A stretch of DNA of 64,000 nt from the NCBI RefSeq assembly GCF_039621805.1, contig NZ_CP155073.1, positions 2,356,001-2,420,000 on the forward strand. The letters are read 5' to 3'. Below the pieces are notes generated by a model. That model was not told the DNA's origin and made no database searches. It saw only the letters and a list, made by a program, of their open reading frames with translations. Positions 38,713 to 48,719 of the stretch are shown in pieces. The stretch's first letter is position 1, and each line of letters opens with the position of its first letter. The position numbers were made by a program, and so were the translations under genes. This DNA comes from Paraburkholderia sp. PREW-6R. Lineage in GTDB: Bacteria; Pseudomonadota; Gammaproteobacteria; Burkholderiales; Burkholderiaceae.

Positions 38713-40095
38713 ATGCCACACGCCCTGATTGTTGAAGACGATCCTAATAGCCTGTCAGGCCTGTCCGCCATCCTCGCCGCCGACGGCTTTTCCGTCGACA
38801 CGGCGACCACGATCGCGGAGGCGCGTGCAGCATTGACGCGCTTTATACCCGACGTCGTTCTCGTCGACCTGAATCTGCCGGACGGCAGCGGGCTCGACGT
38901 GCTGCAGCACCTGCCCGCCCACCCTCCCGGAGGCGCATTGCCCGTGATCGTGATGACGGGAAATGCGACGGTCGAAAGCGCCATTGAAGGCTTGCGCCAC
39001 GGTATCTGGGATTACCTGCTCAAGCCGGTCAACATTCCACGCCTGCGCAGCCTGCTCGCGCGTATTCCGCGCCCCTACGAACTGACAGAGGAAGTTCAGA
39101 CCTTGCGCGCTTCGCTGCGCCAGCTCGGCCGTTTCGGGTCGATGATCGGCCGCAGCGGCGCGATCCAGCATGTGTACGACACGATCGAACAGGTCGCGCC
39201 GACCGAAGCCGCGGTGCTGATCTGCGGCGAAGTGGGCACCGGCAAACAGGTGGCCGCGCACACACTGCACGAGATGAGCCGGCGTCGCAAAGGTCCATTC
39301 GTGACATTCGATTGCCGAACCGCAGCGACACTGGCCGCGAACCGCACGCTCGACAGCGTGCTGTTTGGACACGAGCGCGGCGCGTTGAGCGGCGCGGACC
39401 AGCGCGAACCGGGACTGTTCGAACAGGCAAGCGGCGGTACGCTTTTCATCGACGAAATCGCGGAGTTGCCGCGTCCGCAGCAGGAAGCACTGCTGCGTGC
39501 GCTCGACTCGCAGACTTTCATGCGTGTCGGCGGCACGAATCAGGTTGTCACGGACTTCCGCCTGATCGCGTCCACGCGCAAGTCGCCGCGCGCGGCTGTC
39601 GCGGACGGCTCGATGCATGAAGACCTGGCATCGCGTCTCGAAGCGTCCGCCGTCACGCTGCCACCACTGCGCGAGCGCGGAGAAGACTCGACGCTGATTG
39701 CGCAGGCGATCGTCGATGACCTGAATCACGAGGCGGCCTCACGCGGCACATCGGAGGTCGCCAAGCAGATCGGCCCGAACTTCCTGCGCGAATGCCTCGC
39801 GTACGATTGGCCGGGCAACGTGCGTGAACTGCAGGATCGCGTGCGCCGCGCCTACCACGCGTCGGGCGACGTGCTGGAATCGCTGCGCGCCGACGAAGCC
39901 GGTTCAGGCAACGGCCGCGATCTGAACGGCAGCCGCGTGCAGGTGACGGTCGGCACGCCGCTCGCGGACGTGGAGGAAATGCTGATCCGCGCCACGCTGG
40001 ACGCCGTCGGCGGAACCCGGCACCGGGCAGCGTCGCTGCTTGGCATCAGCCCGAAGACGCTCTACAACAAGCTGCAGCGCATGCGCTTGAACTGA
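38713..40095 (+). CDS. Orphan NtrC-family response regulator with variant sigma-54 loop (GALSGA)
   Basis: A 460-residue protein. The receiver domain (1-120) is intact: acidic pocket ED9-10, phospho-acceptor Asp52, Thr82 and Lys104. The AAA+ domain has Walker A GEVGTGKQ (172-179), Walker B GGTLFIDEI (241-249) and the arginine-rich LPPLRER region. The sigma-54 contact loop, normally GAFTGA, reads GALSGA at 223-228 (bases 39379-39396). A Fis-type helix-turn-helix closes the protein (RHRAASLLGISPKTLYNKLQ). No sensor kinase gene is adjacent. A strong terminator follows. Confidence 0.93.
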   Translation: MPHALIVEDDPNSLSGLSAILAADGFSVDTATTIAEARAALTRFIPDVVLVDLNLPDGSGLDVLQHLPAHPPGGALPVIVMTGNATVESAIEGLRHGIWDYLLKPVNIPRLRSLLARIPRPYELTEEVQTLRASLRQLGRFGSMIGRSGAIQHVYDTIEQVAPTEAAVLICGEVGTGKQVAAHTLHEMSRRRKGPFVTFDCRTAATLAANRTLDSVLFGHERGALSGADQREPGLFEQASGGTLFIDEIAELPRPQQEALLRALDSQTFMRVGGTNQVVTDFRLIASTRKSPRAAVADGSMHEDLASRLEASAVTLPPLRERGEDSTLIAQAIVDDLNHEAASRGTSEVAKQIGPNFLRECLAYDWPGNVRELQDRVRRAYHASGDVLESLRADEAGSGNGRDLNGSRVQVTVGTPLADVEEMLIRATLDAVGGTRHRAASLLGISPKTLYNKLQRMRLN

Positions 40096-40138
40096 CACCC
40101 ACACCGGCGAACTCCGGTTCGCCTCGAAGTACCCATGC

Positions 40139-40175
40139 AAAACGGCGCCTCGATCATCTCGAAGCGCCGTTTTTT
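40139..40175. terminator. Bidirectional terminator between the regulator and nagZ
   Basis: AAAACGGCGC (40139-40148) pairs with GCGCCGTTTT (40164-40173), flanked by A- and U-runs. It serves both the plus-strand regulator and the minus-strand nagZ. Confidence 0.9.
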
Positions 40176-40206
40176 CATGACGACGACTGCCGCGCGAACG
40201 AACCGC

Positions 40207-41235
40207 TCAGGAGAACGTGCTCCGCAACAAAGCCTTGGCTTGAAGATAGCGCGGCTCGGCGACCAGCTTGCTCCACTTCAAGGCGTCCCCGGTTGGCCGC
40301 ATGCGCTTGATGCGCCGCTGCGACTCCTTCGACGGCGTGAAGCGCAGTGCGTCGAGCACCTTCTCCGCTTCTTCCGGCTGGTTGCAGATCAGCACCATGT
40401 CGCAGCCGGCGCGCAAGGCAGCGCTTGCGCCTTCGGTCAGCGTGCCGCCCTGGCGCGCCGCTTCCATCGAGAGATCGTCGCTGAAGATCGCGCCTTCGAA
40501 GCGGAGCTTGCTGCGCAGAATGTCCTGCAGCCAGACGCGCGAAAAACCCGCCGGTTTCGAGTCGACCTTCGGGTACACGACATGGGCCGGAAGCACCGCG
40601 TTCAACGACAGGCCAAGCCAGTCATACGGCGCGATATCGTCGCGCATGATGTCGTCGAGCGAACGATCGTCGACCGGCATCGCAACGTGCGAGTCCGCGT
40701 GCGCAAAGCCGTGCCCTGGAAAGTGTTTGCCGCAGTTGCTCATGCCCGCGAGCGCGAGGCCATGATTCAGGCTCTTGGCCAGCAGCGTTACCACGCGCGG
40801 GTCACGATGGAACGCGCGATCGCCGATCACCTGCGACTGTCCGTAGTTCAGATCCAGCACCGGCGTAAAGCTCATGTCGATATCGCACGCCCGAAGCTCG
40901 GACGCGAGAATGTAGCCGACCGCGGTCGTCACCTTGGTCGCATGCAGCACGTCTTGGTTCCAAAGGGTACCGAGCGCGCCCATCGACGGCAGCACGGTGA
41001 AGCCGTCGGTTTTGAAGCGCTGCACCCGGCCGCCTTCGTGATCCACCGCAATCAGCAGGTCCTTGCGAATCGCGCGGATAGCGTGGGTCAATGCGATCAG
41101 TTGTTCACGGCTTTCGTAGTGGCGCGCGAACAGAATCACGCCGCCGGTCATCGGATGGGCAAGGCGGCGTTTGTCGTCGTGGTTCAGCGTTTTGCCGACC
41201 ACGTCGAGCATCACCGGTCCGGGATTGGTTTTCAT
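40207..41235 (-). CDS. nagZ: Beta-N-acetylhexosaminidase NagZ (GH3)
   Basis: A 342-residue cytoplasmic glycosidase. The GH3 signatures are KHFPGHGFAHADSHVAMP (with the His of the Asp-His dyad) and the nucleophile loop IFSDDLSMEAARQGG. It removes GlcNAc from anhydro-muropeptides in cell-wall recycling and can influence AmpC induction. The start is ATG 41235 (MKTNPGPVMLDV); upstream in-frame codons to 41265 are unsupported. It is the last gene of the lepA-to-nagZ cluster, 68 bp after acpS. Confidence 0.96.
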   Translation of the reverse strand: MKTNPGPVMLDVVGKTLNHDDKRRLAHPMTGGVILFARHYESREQLIALTHAIRAIRKDLLIAVDHEGGRVQRFKTDGFTVLPSMGALGTLWNQDVLHATKVTTAVGYILASELRACDIDMSFTPVLDLNYGQSQVIGDRAFHRDPRVVTLLAKSLNHGLALAGMSNCGKHFPGHGFAHADSHVAMPVDDRSLDDIMRDDIAPYDWLGLSLNAVLPAHVVYPKVDSKPAGFSRVWLQDILRSKLRFEGAIFSDDLSMEAARQGGTLTEGASAALRAGCDMVLICNQPEEAEKVLDALRFTPSKESQRRIKRMRPTGDALKWSKLVAEPRYLQAKALLRSTFS

Positions 41236-41303
41236 CGAATTCCGCAGGAAATGAGCTTGACGCAAGGAGAGACACGGTCCACCTGCGCCGCGTTCAGTAG
41301 GTA

Positions 41304-41759
41304 TTATTCGTCGCTGGCGGGCGCGTGCGGAGAAGCCGCCACGGAAACCGCGTTAGCGGCCGCGTCGCCCGTTTCGGCAATCACGAACGACACCGCATAG
41401 TCGCGCTCATCGCTGATGGTGACACGCGCCGTGATACCGCGCGCGTCGAGCCATTCGGCCAGCTCGCCCGAAGCAACGACCATTGGCTCGCCGCTCTGTT
41501 TGTTGAGCGTTTGCAATGCGCGCCAGGTCATCGGCCAGCGCATGCCGAGCCCGATCGCTTTGGAAAAGGCTTCCTTCGCCGAAAAACGCGTGGCGAGAAA
41601 CGCGAGACCGCGCGCCGCAGAGCGCGCGTGACGCGCATGATAGACACGCAGTTCTTCGGGCCCGAGCACCTTCTCGGCGAAGCGGCCGTGGGTGCGCGTC
41701 ATCACCGCGTCCACGCGGCTGATCTGCACGATATCCGTACCGATTCCGTAGATTGCCAT
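41304..41759 (-). CDS. acpS: Holo-[acyl-carrier-protein] synthase
   Basis: A 151-residue AcpS, slightly longer than the usual about 125 because of an Ala-rich C-terminal tail. Motifs are [14 protein letters not shown] at the N-terminus (metal-binding Asp) and [16 protein letters not shown] (metal-binding Glu and catalytic Lys). It moves 4'-phosphopantetheine from CoA onto AcpP; the acpP gene is also in this window. It follows pdxJ by 14 bp, as in E. coli. Confidence 0.96.
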   Translation of the reverse strand: MAIYGIGTDIVQISRVDAVMTRTHGRFAEKVLGPEELRVYHARHARSAARGLAFLATRFSAKEAFSKAIGLGMRWPMTWRALQTLNKQSGEPMVVASGELAEWLDARGITARVTISDERDYAVSFVIAETGDAAANAVSVAASPHAPASDE

Positions 41760-41773
41760 GTGACGTCGCCGGA

Positions 41774-42538
41774 TCAGGAACGTGCGCCGAGACGCGCGGC
41801 GACCATGATCGCCTTCATCTCGCGCACCGCGTTGTCCCAGCCGGCAAAGATCGCATGCGCGACGATTGCGTGGCCGATATTCAGCTCGACGATGCCGTCG
41901 ATCGCCGCGATCTGCTGAACGTTCGTGTAATGCAGACCGTGCCCTGCGTTGACCTTGATGCCGAGCGTCGCACCGAACTCCACCGCGCGCACTACTCTCT
42001 CGTACTCGCGCTGCTGTTCGGCAGGGTCATGGGCTTCGGCGTAACGGCCGGTGTGCAATTCGATCACCGGCGCGCCCGCTTCGTGCGCCGCACGAATCTG
42101 CGTTTCGTCGGGATCGATGAACAGGGACACACGCGAATGCGCGTCGGCGAGTTGCCTGCATGCGGCGCGCACGGACTCGAACTGGCCGGCGACATCGAGG
42201 CCGCCTTCCGTTGTCAGTTCCGCGCGTTTTTCCGGCACGAGACACACGTCGTGCGGCGCGACATCACACGCGATATCGAGCATCTCCTGCGTCACCGCGC
42301 ATTCCAGGTTCATGCGTGTTTTCAGCAACGGACGCAGCTTGCGCACGTCTTCATCGACGATATGACGGCGGTCTTCACGCAGGTGCAGCGTAATCGCGTC
42401 GGCGCCCGCTTCTTCGGCCATCAGCGCAGCGCGGATCGGATCGGGGTACGACGTGCCGCGCGCATTACGCAGCGTGGCAACGTGGTCGATGTTCACGCCA
42501 AGGTCAATCACGGTCGGCGACGTTAGAAAGAAGCTCAT
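41774..42538 (-). CDS. pdxJ: Pyridoxine 5'-phosphate synthase
   Basis: A 254-residue TIM-barrel enzyme. It begins [20 protein letters not shown], with [14 protein letters not shown] and [12 protein letters not shown] giving the conserved catalytic and phosphate-binding residues, and ends with INAGHGL-type [12 protein letters not shown] and [10 protein letters not shown]. It condenses 3-amino-2-oxopropyl phosphate and deoxyxylulose 5-phosphate to make vitamin B6. ATG 42538 overlaps the recO stop (ATGA). The long upstream open frame to 42703 is recO shadow. Confidence 0.97.
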   Translation of the reverse strand: MSFFLTSPTVIDLGVNIDHVATLRNARGTSYPDPIRAALMAEEAGADAITLHLREDRRHIVDEDVRKLRPLLKTRMNLECAVTQEMLDIACDVAPHDVCLVPEKRAELTTEGGLDVAGQFESVRAACRQLADAHSRVSLFIDPDETQIRAAHEAGAPVIELHTGRYAEAHDPAEQQREYERVVRAVEFGATLGIKVNAGHGLHYTNVQQIAAIDGIVELNIGHAIVAHAIFAGWDNAVREMKAIMVAARLGARS

Positions 42539-43437
42539 AGATTCTGCAAGTCGATCAGGATCTGGCGGGTCGCGAGCGGCGTGCCGCCAAGATAGGTGTT
42601 GAGCAGGAAGCGCATCAGCGTTTTGCTTTGCGCGACGGTCAGCGCTCGATGGTAATCGTCCTGTTCCATATCGAGCAAGGTCTGCCCCGCGATCACGGGC
42701 CACTGCGCGGGCAGATCGTCGGACGCCTCGCGCACACCGCGCTCGGGATCGAACACGTAGCGCCCTTCGGCCAGCACGGCCTTGCGCGCGACGGTGCGAT
42801 TCAACGCCATTGCATAACCGGTTTCGCGCAGCAGCACGCGCTCGAACGAGCGCAGCACCTGCACGGGCGGCTCGTCGTGCGCGAGACGCGTCATGGTGAC
42901 GACGTAGTGATGGAAAAGTTGCGGATGCGGATCTTCGCGCGCACAGAACTTCACCAGCAGTTCATTGACGTAGAAGCCGCAGAGCAACGCGTCGCCTTTC
43001 AAAGGCAACATGCCGCCGACCCATTCCGCGCCGGTCAGCGTGCGCACCTCCGATTTGCCCGACCACGACAGCGCAAGCGGCTGGAATGTCTGCAGCACGC
43101 CGCGCAGCGCTGAGTGCGGACGTTTCGCGCCTTTGGCGACGAGCGCGAGCCGGCCGTGATCGCGTGACAGCACGTCGATGATCAGACTGGTTTCGCTATA
43201 TGGGTAGCTATGGAGAACGAACGCCGGCTGCTCGGCGATCCGGTGGTCGGAAGCGGACGTGCGCGGCGCGCGGCGTGTGGGCGTTTTAGCTTCGGCGCCT
43301 TCCGCGCTGCGGGCTTTCGGTGAAGACTTTCGATTAGTGCGAGCGGGTTTCGACGGCTCGCGCGCCGGTTCGGCCGGCGCCGGGCCGTCCGGGTCAGCGT
43401 CGGAATTCAGCGTCATCCACGCGTCATTCGTACCCAT
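42535..43437 (-). CDS. recO: DNA repair protein RecO with a basic N-terminal extension
   Basis: A 300-residue protein. From about residue 68 it is standard Rec[21 protein letters not shown] (OB fold), [13 protein letters not shown], then the helical domain with [13 protein letters not shown] and [15 protein letters not shown]. The first about 66 residues are Pro/Ala/Lys/Arg-rich and probably disordered, a feature absent from E. coli RecO. It helps load RecA on SSB-coated DNA with RecR. It overlaps era by 14 bp and pdxJ by 4 bp. If the true start were internal, no good alternative ATG exists near the OB fold. Confidence 0.95.
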   Translation of the reverse strand: MGTNDAWMTLNSDADPDGPAPAEPAREPSKPARTNRKSSPKARSAEGAEAKTPTRRAPRTSASDHRIAEQPAFVLHSYPYSETSLIIDVLSRDHGRLALVAKGAKRPHSALRGVLQTFQPLALSWSGKSEVRTLTGAEWVGGMLPLKGDALLCGFYVNELLVKFCAREDPHPQLFHHYVVTMTRLAHDEPPVQVLRSFERVLLRETGYAMALNRTVARKAVLAEGRYVFDPERGVREASDDLPAQWPVIAGQTLLDMEQDDYHRALTVAQSKTLMRFLLNTYLGGTPLATRQILIDLQNL

Positions 43438-44323
43438 ACGCGCGGAGTCCGGCTTCGTTATCCGCCCAGCCGCTCTTTACCTTGATAAAGGTTTCCAGAT
43501 ACACCGGGCCGTCGAACAGCTTTTCCATGTCGAGGCGCGCATCCGTGCTGATCTGTTTCAGCTTCGCGCCCTTCTGGCCGATGATCATGGCCTTGTGCGT
43601 GTCGCGGTCCACCATGATGGTCGCGAAAATGCGGCGCAAGCGGCCTTCGGTTTCAAACTTGTCGATAAGCACCGTGCTCGTGTACGGCAACTCGTCGCCG
43701 GTCCAGCGGAACACTTTTTCGCGCAGAATTTCGGCCGCGAGGAAACGTTCACTGCGATCGGTCAGGTCGTCTTCACCGTAAATCGGCGCGCCTTCCGGCA
43801 GGAACGGCTTGATCGTGGCAAGCAGTCGCTTGATGTCGTCGGGATTCTTCGCCGACAGCGGCACGATCTCGTTGAACTCGCGCAGCGCGCTGACCTGCTG
43901 CATGAACGGGAACAGCGAATCCTTATCCGCCACGCGATCGAGCTTGTTCGCGATCAGCAACGTGGGCACCGTCGGCGGGATCAGGTTGAGCACTTTCTGA
44001 TCGTCCGGACCGAAACGGCCGGCTTCAATGACGAACAGGATCGCGTCGACGGCGGTTAGCGTGGACGTGACCGCGCGATTGAGCGACCGGTTCAGCGCGC
44101 TGCTGTGCTTGGTCTGAAAGCCAGGCGTGTCGACGAAGATGTACTGTGCGTCCTCGAGCGTATGAATGCCGGTGATGCGGTGGCGCGTGGTCTGCGCCTT
44201 GCGCGACGTGATACTGACCTTCTGGCCAACCAGCGCGTTCATCAGCGTGGACTTGCCGACGTTCGGGCGGCCGACGATCGCGACCATGCCGCAGCGAAAG
44301 TCAGGGGGAGTGGGAGCGTTCAT
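43424..44323 (-). CDS. era: GTPase Era
   Basis: A 299-residue GTPase with G1 [10 protein letters not shown]3 DTPGF, G4 NKLD and G5 SAK, followed by a C-terminal KH domain containing [18 protein letters not shown]. Era binds the 3' end of 16S rRNA in 30S assembly. It lies 54 bp downstream of rnc and overlaps recO, the conserved rnc-era-recO order. Confidence 0.98.
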   Translation of the reverse strand: MNAPTPPDFRCGMVAIVGRPNVGKSTLMNALVGQKVSITSRKAQTTRHRITGIHTLEDAQYIFVDTPGFQTKHSSALNRSLNRAVTSTLTAVDAILFVIEAGRFGPDDQKVLNLIPPTVPTLLIANKLDRVADKDSLFPFMQQVSALREFNEIVPLSAKNPDDIKRLLATIKPFLPEGAPIYGEDDLTDRSERFLAAEILREKVFRWTGDELPYTSTVLIDKFETEGRLRRIFATIMVDRDTHKAMIIGQKGAKLKQISTDARLDMEKLFDGPVYLETFIKVKSGWADNEAGLRAYGYE

Positions 44324-44377
44324 ATTCGGGCTACGGCAGGTTCAAACCGGCGCACGACGTACGCGCGCCGGAGGCAA

Positions 44378-45682
44378 TCAATGGCCTGCGTCGGCGACGC
44401 GTGTTTGCACCGCGTCGGCTACGCCGGATTCGTGTTCGGTTGCGGCGGGTGTTGCGCCGGGTGCTGCGGCCGCGGCAGCCGGGCTCTCGCGATTGCGATG
44501 CTTTTCGATGCTGCGGGCGGCGGTGGCTTCGGGTTTCGGCTCTGCGGATTTCGCTTCTATCGGCTTTTCTGCTGCAGGCTTTTCTGCTGCGGATCTGTCT
44601 GCCCCGACTTTGTCCGCTGTGGCCTTGTCAGCCGGCTTATCGCCCGTGTGGGCGTGAGCGGCTGCCTTTTCCGCCTTGTCGGGCCTGTCGGATTTTTCAG
44701 TGCGCTCAGGCTTGTCCTGGGCACTGTACTCCACATGCGCGGCACGAATAACGGCCAGCGGCGCGGCGTTCGTCGCCTGTGCAGCCCGCTCGGCCGCCTG
44801 CTCCGCGCTGGCGGCGGCGACCGCAGCGGCCACCGTGGCCGCCGTGGCGGCACGAGGCTCGCTGCGCCCAGCCCCGCGTTCGCCCTTACGGTCAGGGCTA
44901 CGCAGATCCAGCGCGGCCTGCACGCCGGTCACTCCAGGAACGATTTCGAGTTCGGCATGCTTGGCCGCGCGCGCGGCCTTCGAGCGCTTCGGCTTGGCGA
45001 CGACAGCAGGCGCTGCCGCCATCACCTCATCGAGCGCCTTCTTGGCCGCTGCCTGCTCGGCCGCGCGACGGCTCGCACCAGAACCCGAGACCTTGACCTC
45101 AAGCTTAGGTACTGTGCACTCGACTTCAAACTGCTGATTGTGCGCCGCACCATGCGTAGCGACCACGGTGTAGGTGGGCAGCGCAATCTTGTGGCCCTGC
45201 AAATACTCCTGCAGCAGCGTTTTCGCGTCTTTGCCCAACGTGCGAGGATCGATGTGATCGAGAATGGGCACGTAAAGACGCTTGATGACCGTCTGGGCGG
45301 CGTCGAAGCCGCCGTCGAGGAATACTGCACCGAGCACCGCTTCGAGCGTATCGGCGAGAATCGACGGCCTCCGGAAGCCGCCGCTGCGCAATTCGCCCTC
45401 GCCCAGGCGAAGACCTTCAGAAATATTCAGGGCCTGAGCAATTTCGTAAAGCGACTGCTGTTTGACCAGGTTGGCGCGTACACGCGACAGATCGCCTTCA
45501 TCCAGCTTGCCAAAACGTTGGAACAAAAGCGCAGCCACCGCGCAGTTGAGAACAGAATCGCCGAGAAACTCGAGCCGTTCGTTATGCGTGGAACTATGAC
45601 TACGGTGCGTTAAAGCCTGGCGCAGCAATTCCGCATTGCGAAATTCGTAGCGCAGACGGCTTTCCAACGGAGATAAGGGCAT
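44378..45682 (-). CDS. rnc: Ribonuclease III with a long C-terminal low-complexity extension
   Basis: A 434-residue protein; RNase III is usually about 225. Residues 1-150 hold the nuclease domain with signature [13 protein letters not shown] and the second acidic site [15 protein letters not shown]. Residues about 155-222 form the double-stranded RNA-binding domain ([31 protein letters not shown]). From about 223 to the end (212 residues) the chain is Ala/Lys/Glu/Pro-rich and probably disordered. It processes rRNA and double-stranded mRNA regions. The start is ATG 45682. The long tail is the notable oddity; a frame error is unlikely because codon usage and frame stay coherent to era. Confidence 0.96.
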   Translation of the reverse strand: MPLSPLESRLRYEFRNAELLRQALTHRSHSSTHNERLEFLGDSVLNCAVAALLFQRFGKLDEGDLSRVRANLVKQQSLYEIAQALNISEGLRLGEGELRSGGFRRPSILADTLEAVLGAVFLDGGFDAAQTVIKRLYVPILDHIDPRTLGKDAKTLLQEYLQGHKIALPTYTVVATHGAAHNQQFEVECTVPKLEVKVSGSGASRRAAEQAAAKKALDEVMAAAPAVVAKPKRSKAARAAKHAELEIVPGVTGVQAALDLRSPDRKGERGAGRSEPRAATAATVAAAVAAASAEQAAERAAQATNAAPLAVIRAAHVEYSAQDKPERTEKSDRPDKAEKAAAHAHTGDKPADKATADKVGADRSAAEKPAAEKPIEAKSAEPKPEATAARSIEKHRNRESPAAAAAAPGATPAATEHESGVADAVQTRVADAGH

Positions 45683-45850
45683 GGGCAGAGTATAACGCGG
45701 GCGCCAGACCGGGCGGAAACGCCGGACGGCGCGCGAACAAGCGTGGTGGTGTGACGTTACCGCGGGTTCTTGAAGTAGCGTGACAACACGCCGCGACTGT
45801 TGTGAGCCATTCGGCTCACGGCGCGGCGCGTGACGCAATCATGCGCTCAG

Positions 45851-45866
45851 ACTTGTTACAACAAGT
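45851..45866. repeat. Near-perfect palindrome between lepB and rnc
   Basis: ACTTGTT (45851-45857) and AACAAGT (45860-45866) are perfect inverted copies around two central bases. The element lies 12 bp after the lepB stop and about 170 bp before the rnc ATG. It has no U-tract, so an operator or RNA stem is as likely as a terminator. Confidence 0.5.
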
Positions 45867-45877
45867 GGACGATTGAC

Positions 45878-46771
45878 TCAGTGAAATGAGCCGATGCGTT
45901 TGAGATCGCTGAAATTCATCCAGATGAAGAACGCGCGGCCGACGACATTCTTGTCCGGCGCGAAACCCCAATAACGGCTGTCCGCACTGTTGTCGCGGTT
46001 GTCGCCCATCATGAAGTAATTGCCCGGCGGCACTTTGCAGATCACGCCGCGCGCGTTGTACGTGCAGTTGTCACGATATGGATAATCTTCAGCGCCCACG
46101 ATGAACGGCGGCACCGCCGGATTATTTAGAATCGCGTTCTTGCGGCCGTCGAGATCTTCCTCGAACTGCTTCGCATAGCCCATGCGTTCGTCGTCCAGGT
46201 AATCCGGCAGCGGCGTTTCCGGCACCGGCTTGCCGTTGATCGTGAGCTGCTTGTCCTGGTACGCGACCGTGTCGCCCGGCAGGCCAATCACGCGCTTGAT
46301 GTAGTCGACCGATTCGTCTTTCGGATAGCGGAACACGACCACGTCGCCGCGCTGCAACGGACGGCCTTCGGTAATCTTCGCGTTGGTGATCGGCAGACGG
46401 ATGCCGTATTCGAATTTGTTGACGAGGATGAAGTCGCCCACCAGCAGCGTAGGCACCATCGAGCCCGACGGAATCTTGAATGGTTCGACCACGAACGAGC
46501 GCACCACGAACACCACGAGGATCACCGGGAAAAAGCTCGCCGAATATTCGAGCCACCACGGTTGACGCAGCTTGTCGTCACGAAGACGGGCGCGCGTCTG
46601 TGCGGCGTTTTCGTCGGCGAAACGCTCGCCAATACGTGCCTGCTGACGGTCAAACTCGGCGACTGCCTCTTGCGCCGCGCGGCGCCGTTGCGGCATGAAA
46701 ACCAGTTTGTCTGCAACCCATGCGACGCCCGTCAAGATGACGAGCACAAAAAGAATCAGCGCAAAATTCAT
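45878..46771 (-). CDS. lepB: Signal peptidase I
   Basis: A 297-residue membrane protease. Two N-terminal hydrophobic segments are visible (about 1-24 and 78-98). The catalytic Ser is in KIPSGSMVPTLLVGDF and the catalytic Lys in DYIKRVIGLPGDTV; the C-terminal box is YFMMGDNRDNSADSRYWGF. It removes signal peptides of Sec and Tat substrates, including several exported proteins in this window. It lies 18 bp after lepA, the classic lepA-lepB pair. Confidence 0.98.
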   Translation of the reverse strand: MNFALILFVLVILTGVAWVADKLVFMPQRRRAAQEAVAEFDRQQARIGERFADENAAQTRARLRDDKLRQPWWLEYSASFFPVILVVFVVRSFVVEPFKIPSGSMVPTLLVGDFILVNKFEYGIRLPITNAKITEGRPLQRGDVVVFRYPKDESVDYIKRVIGLPGDTVAYQDKQLTINGKPVPETPLPDYLDDERMGYAKQFEEDLDGRKNAILNNPAVPPFIVGAEDYPYRDNCTYNARGVICKVPPGNYFMMGDNRDNSADSRYWGFAPDKNVVGRAFFIWMNFSDLKRIGSFH

Positions 46772-46789
46772 AGAGTTCCGTTGTTCGTC

Positions 46790-48583
46790 TTATTTGTCTT
46801 CGACACGCAGAATGGCGAGGAAAGCCTCTTGTGGAATCTCGACAGATCCCACCTGCTTCATTCGCTTCTTGCCTGCCTTCTGCTTTTCGAGCAGCTTCTT
46901 TTTACGTGAAATGTCGCCGCCATAGCATTTTGCCAGCACGTTCTTACGCAACGCTTTAATGTTTTCGCGCGCGATGATGTTCGAACCGATGGTGGCCTGA
47001 ATGGCGACGTCGTACATCTGGCGCGGAATCAGTTCGCGCATTTTCGCCGCCACTTCGCGGCCGCGATACTGGCTTTGCGAGCGGTGCACGATCACGGACA
47101 ATGCGTCGACCTTGTCGCCGTTGATCAGCATGTCGACTTTCACCACATCTGATGCGCGATATTCCTTGAACTCGTAATCCATCGACGCATAGCCGCGCGA
47201 GATCGACTTCAGCCGATCGAAGAAATCAAGCACGACTTCGCCCATCGGGATTTCGTACGTCAACTGCACCTGGCGGCCGTGATACTGCATGTTGATCTGC
47301 GTGCCGCGCTTTTGCGTACACAGCGTGATGACCGAGCCAACATAGTCTTGCGGCATGTACAGATTGACGGTGACGATCGGCTCGCGTACTTCTTCGATCT
47401 TCGAGGGCTCCGGCATCTTGGCCGGGTTCTCGACCATCACGACCGTGCCGTCGCGCTGCAGGACTTCGTACACCACCGTCGGCGCCGTGGTGATCAGGTC
47501 CATGTCGAACTCACGCTCAAGACGTTCCTGCACGATTTCCATGTGCAACAGACCCAGAAAACCACAGCGGAAACCAAAGCCGAGCGCCTGCGAAACTTCC
47601 GGCTCGTATTGCAGCGACGCGTCGTTCAGCTTCAGCTTTTCCAGCGAGTCGCGCAGCGCGTCGTACTGGTTGGCTTCAACCGGATACAGGCCCGCAAACA
47701 CCTGCGGCTTCACTTCCTTGAAGCCGGGCAGAGGCTCGGCAGCGGGACGGTTGACGAGCGTGACAGTGTCACCCACCTTCGCCGCGGCCAACTCCTTGAT
47801 GCCGGCGATGATGAAACCCACCTGCCCCGCCGACAACGACTCGAGATTCTTCGATTTCGGCGTGAACACACCGATATGCTCGACCGGATATTGCGCGCCG
47901 GTGGCCATCATGCGGATCTTGTCTTTCGGACGCAGCGTGCCGTTGACAATGCGCACGAGCATCACGACGCCCACGTAGTTGTCGAACCACGAGTCGATGA
48001 TCAGCGCCTGCAGCGGCGCTTCCGGATCGCCCTTTGGTGGCGGCACCTTGGCGACCAGCGCTTCGAGCACGTCGTCCACGCCGAGGCCGGTTTTCGCGCT
48101 GCAACGCGTGGCGTCGGTCGCGTCGATGCCGATCACGTCTTCGATTTCACTGATCGCGTTTTCGGGGTTCGCAGCCGGCAGGTCGATCTTGTTGAGGACC
48201 GGGATCACGTCGACGCCGAGTTCGATTGCCGTGTAGCAGTTGGCGACGGTCTGCGCCTCGACGCCCTGGCTCGCGTCCACGACGAGCAGGGCGCCCTCGC
48301 AGGCTGACAGCGAGCGGCTGACTTCGTACGAAAAGTCGACGTGGCCGGGCGTGTCGATCATGTTCAGGTTGTACACCTGACCGTCACGTGCCTTGTAGGT
48401 CAGTGCGGCGGTTTGTGCCTTGATGGTGATGCCGCGCTCGCGCTCGAGATCCATCGAGTCGAGCACTTGGGCTTCCATTTCGCGATCGGACAAGCCGCCG
48501 CAAATCTGGATGATGCGATCGGCGAGCGTCGACTTGCCATGGTCGATGTGCGCAATGATCGAGAAGTTACGAATATGATCCAT
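46790..48583 (-). CDS. lepA: Elongation factor 4 (LepA)
   Basis: A 597-residue translational GTPase. G1 is [17 protein letters not shown]3 is DTPGHVDF, G4 NKIDLP; domains II, III and V follow, and the LepA-specific C-terminal domain ends around [20 protein letters not shown]. It acts on ribosomes in initiation or back-translocation and is the gene upstream of lepB. A hairpin at 48604-48636 lies between it and the upstream glutaredoxin gene. Confidence 0.98.
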   Translation of the reverse strand: MDHIRNFSIIAHIDHGKSTLADRIIQICGGLSDREMEAQVLDSMDLERERGITIKAQTAALTYKARDGQVYNLNMIDTPGHVDFSYEVSRSLSACEGALLVVDASQGVEAQTVANCYTAIELGVDVIPVLNKIDLPAANPENAISEIEDVIGIDATDATRCSAKTGLGVDDVLEALVAKVPPPKGDPEAPLQALIIDSWFDNYVGVVMLVRIVNGTLRPKDKIRMMATGAQYPVEHIGVFTPKSKNLESLSAGQVGFIIAGIKELAAAKVGDTVTLVNRPAAEPLPGFKEVKPQVFAGLYPVEANQYDALRDSLEKLKLNDASLQYEPEVSQALGFGFRCGFLGLLHMEIVQERLEREFDMDLITTAPTVVYEVLQRDGTVVMVENPAKMPEPSKIEEVREPIVTVNLYMPQDYVGSVITLCTQKRGTQINMQYHGRQVQLTYEIPMGEVVLDFFDRLKSISRGYASMDYEFKEYRASDVVKVDMLINGDKVDALSVIVHRSQSQYRGREVAAKMRELIPRQMYDVAIQATIGSNIIARENIKALRKNVLAKCYGGDISRKKKLLEKQKAGKKRMKQVGSVEIPQEAFLAILRVEDK

Positions 48584-48600
48584 TCAGTACCGATCAAGCG

Positions 48601-48636
48601 AAAAAGGCGCGCTCGGACAATAGCGGAGCACGCCTT
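48601..48636 (-). terminator. Terminator-like hairpin between the glutaredoxin gene and lepA
   Basis: AAGGCGCGCTC (48604-48614) pairs with GAGCACGCCTT (48626-48636) with one mismatch and an 11-nt loop. On the minus strand U residues follow at 48605-48601. It is 18 bp upstream of the lepA ATG, so it may separate or attenuate lepA from the rpoE operon. Confidence 0.65.
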
Positions 48637-48719
48637 GTAAGTAGGTGAAAAACCTATCTATTTTAGCCGAAAAGCCCGTCGCCCGGCGCATTCTGGACGG
48701 CCGGGGCGGAAAAGAGGGC

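Noticed and set aside
44105..45613. 502-codon open frame on the plus strand
   Set aside because: It is antisense to rnc; the Ala-rich tail of RNase III keeps the opposite frame open.
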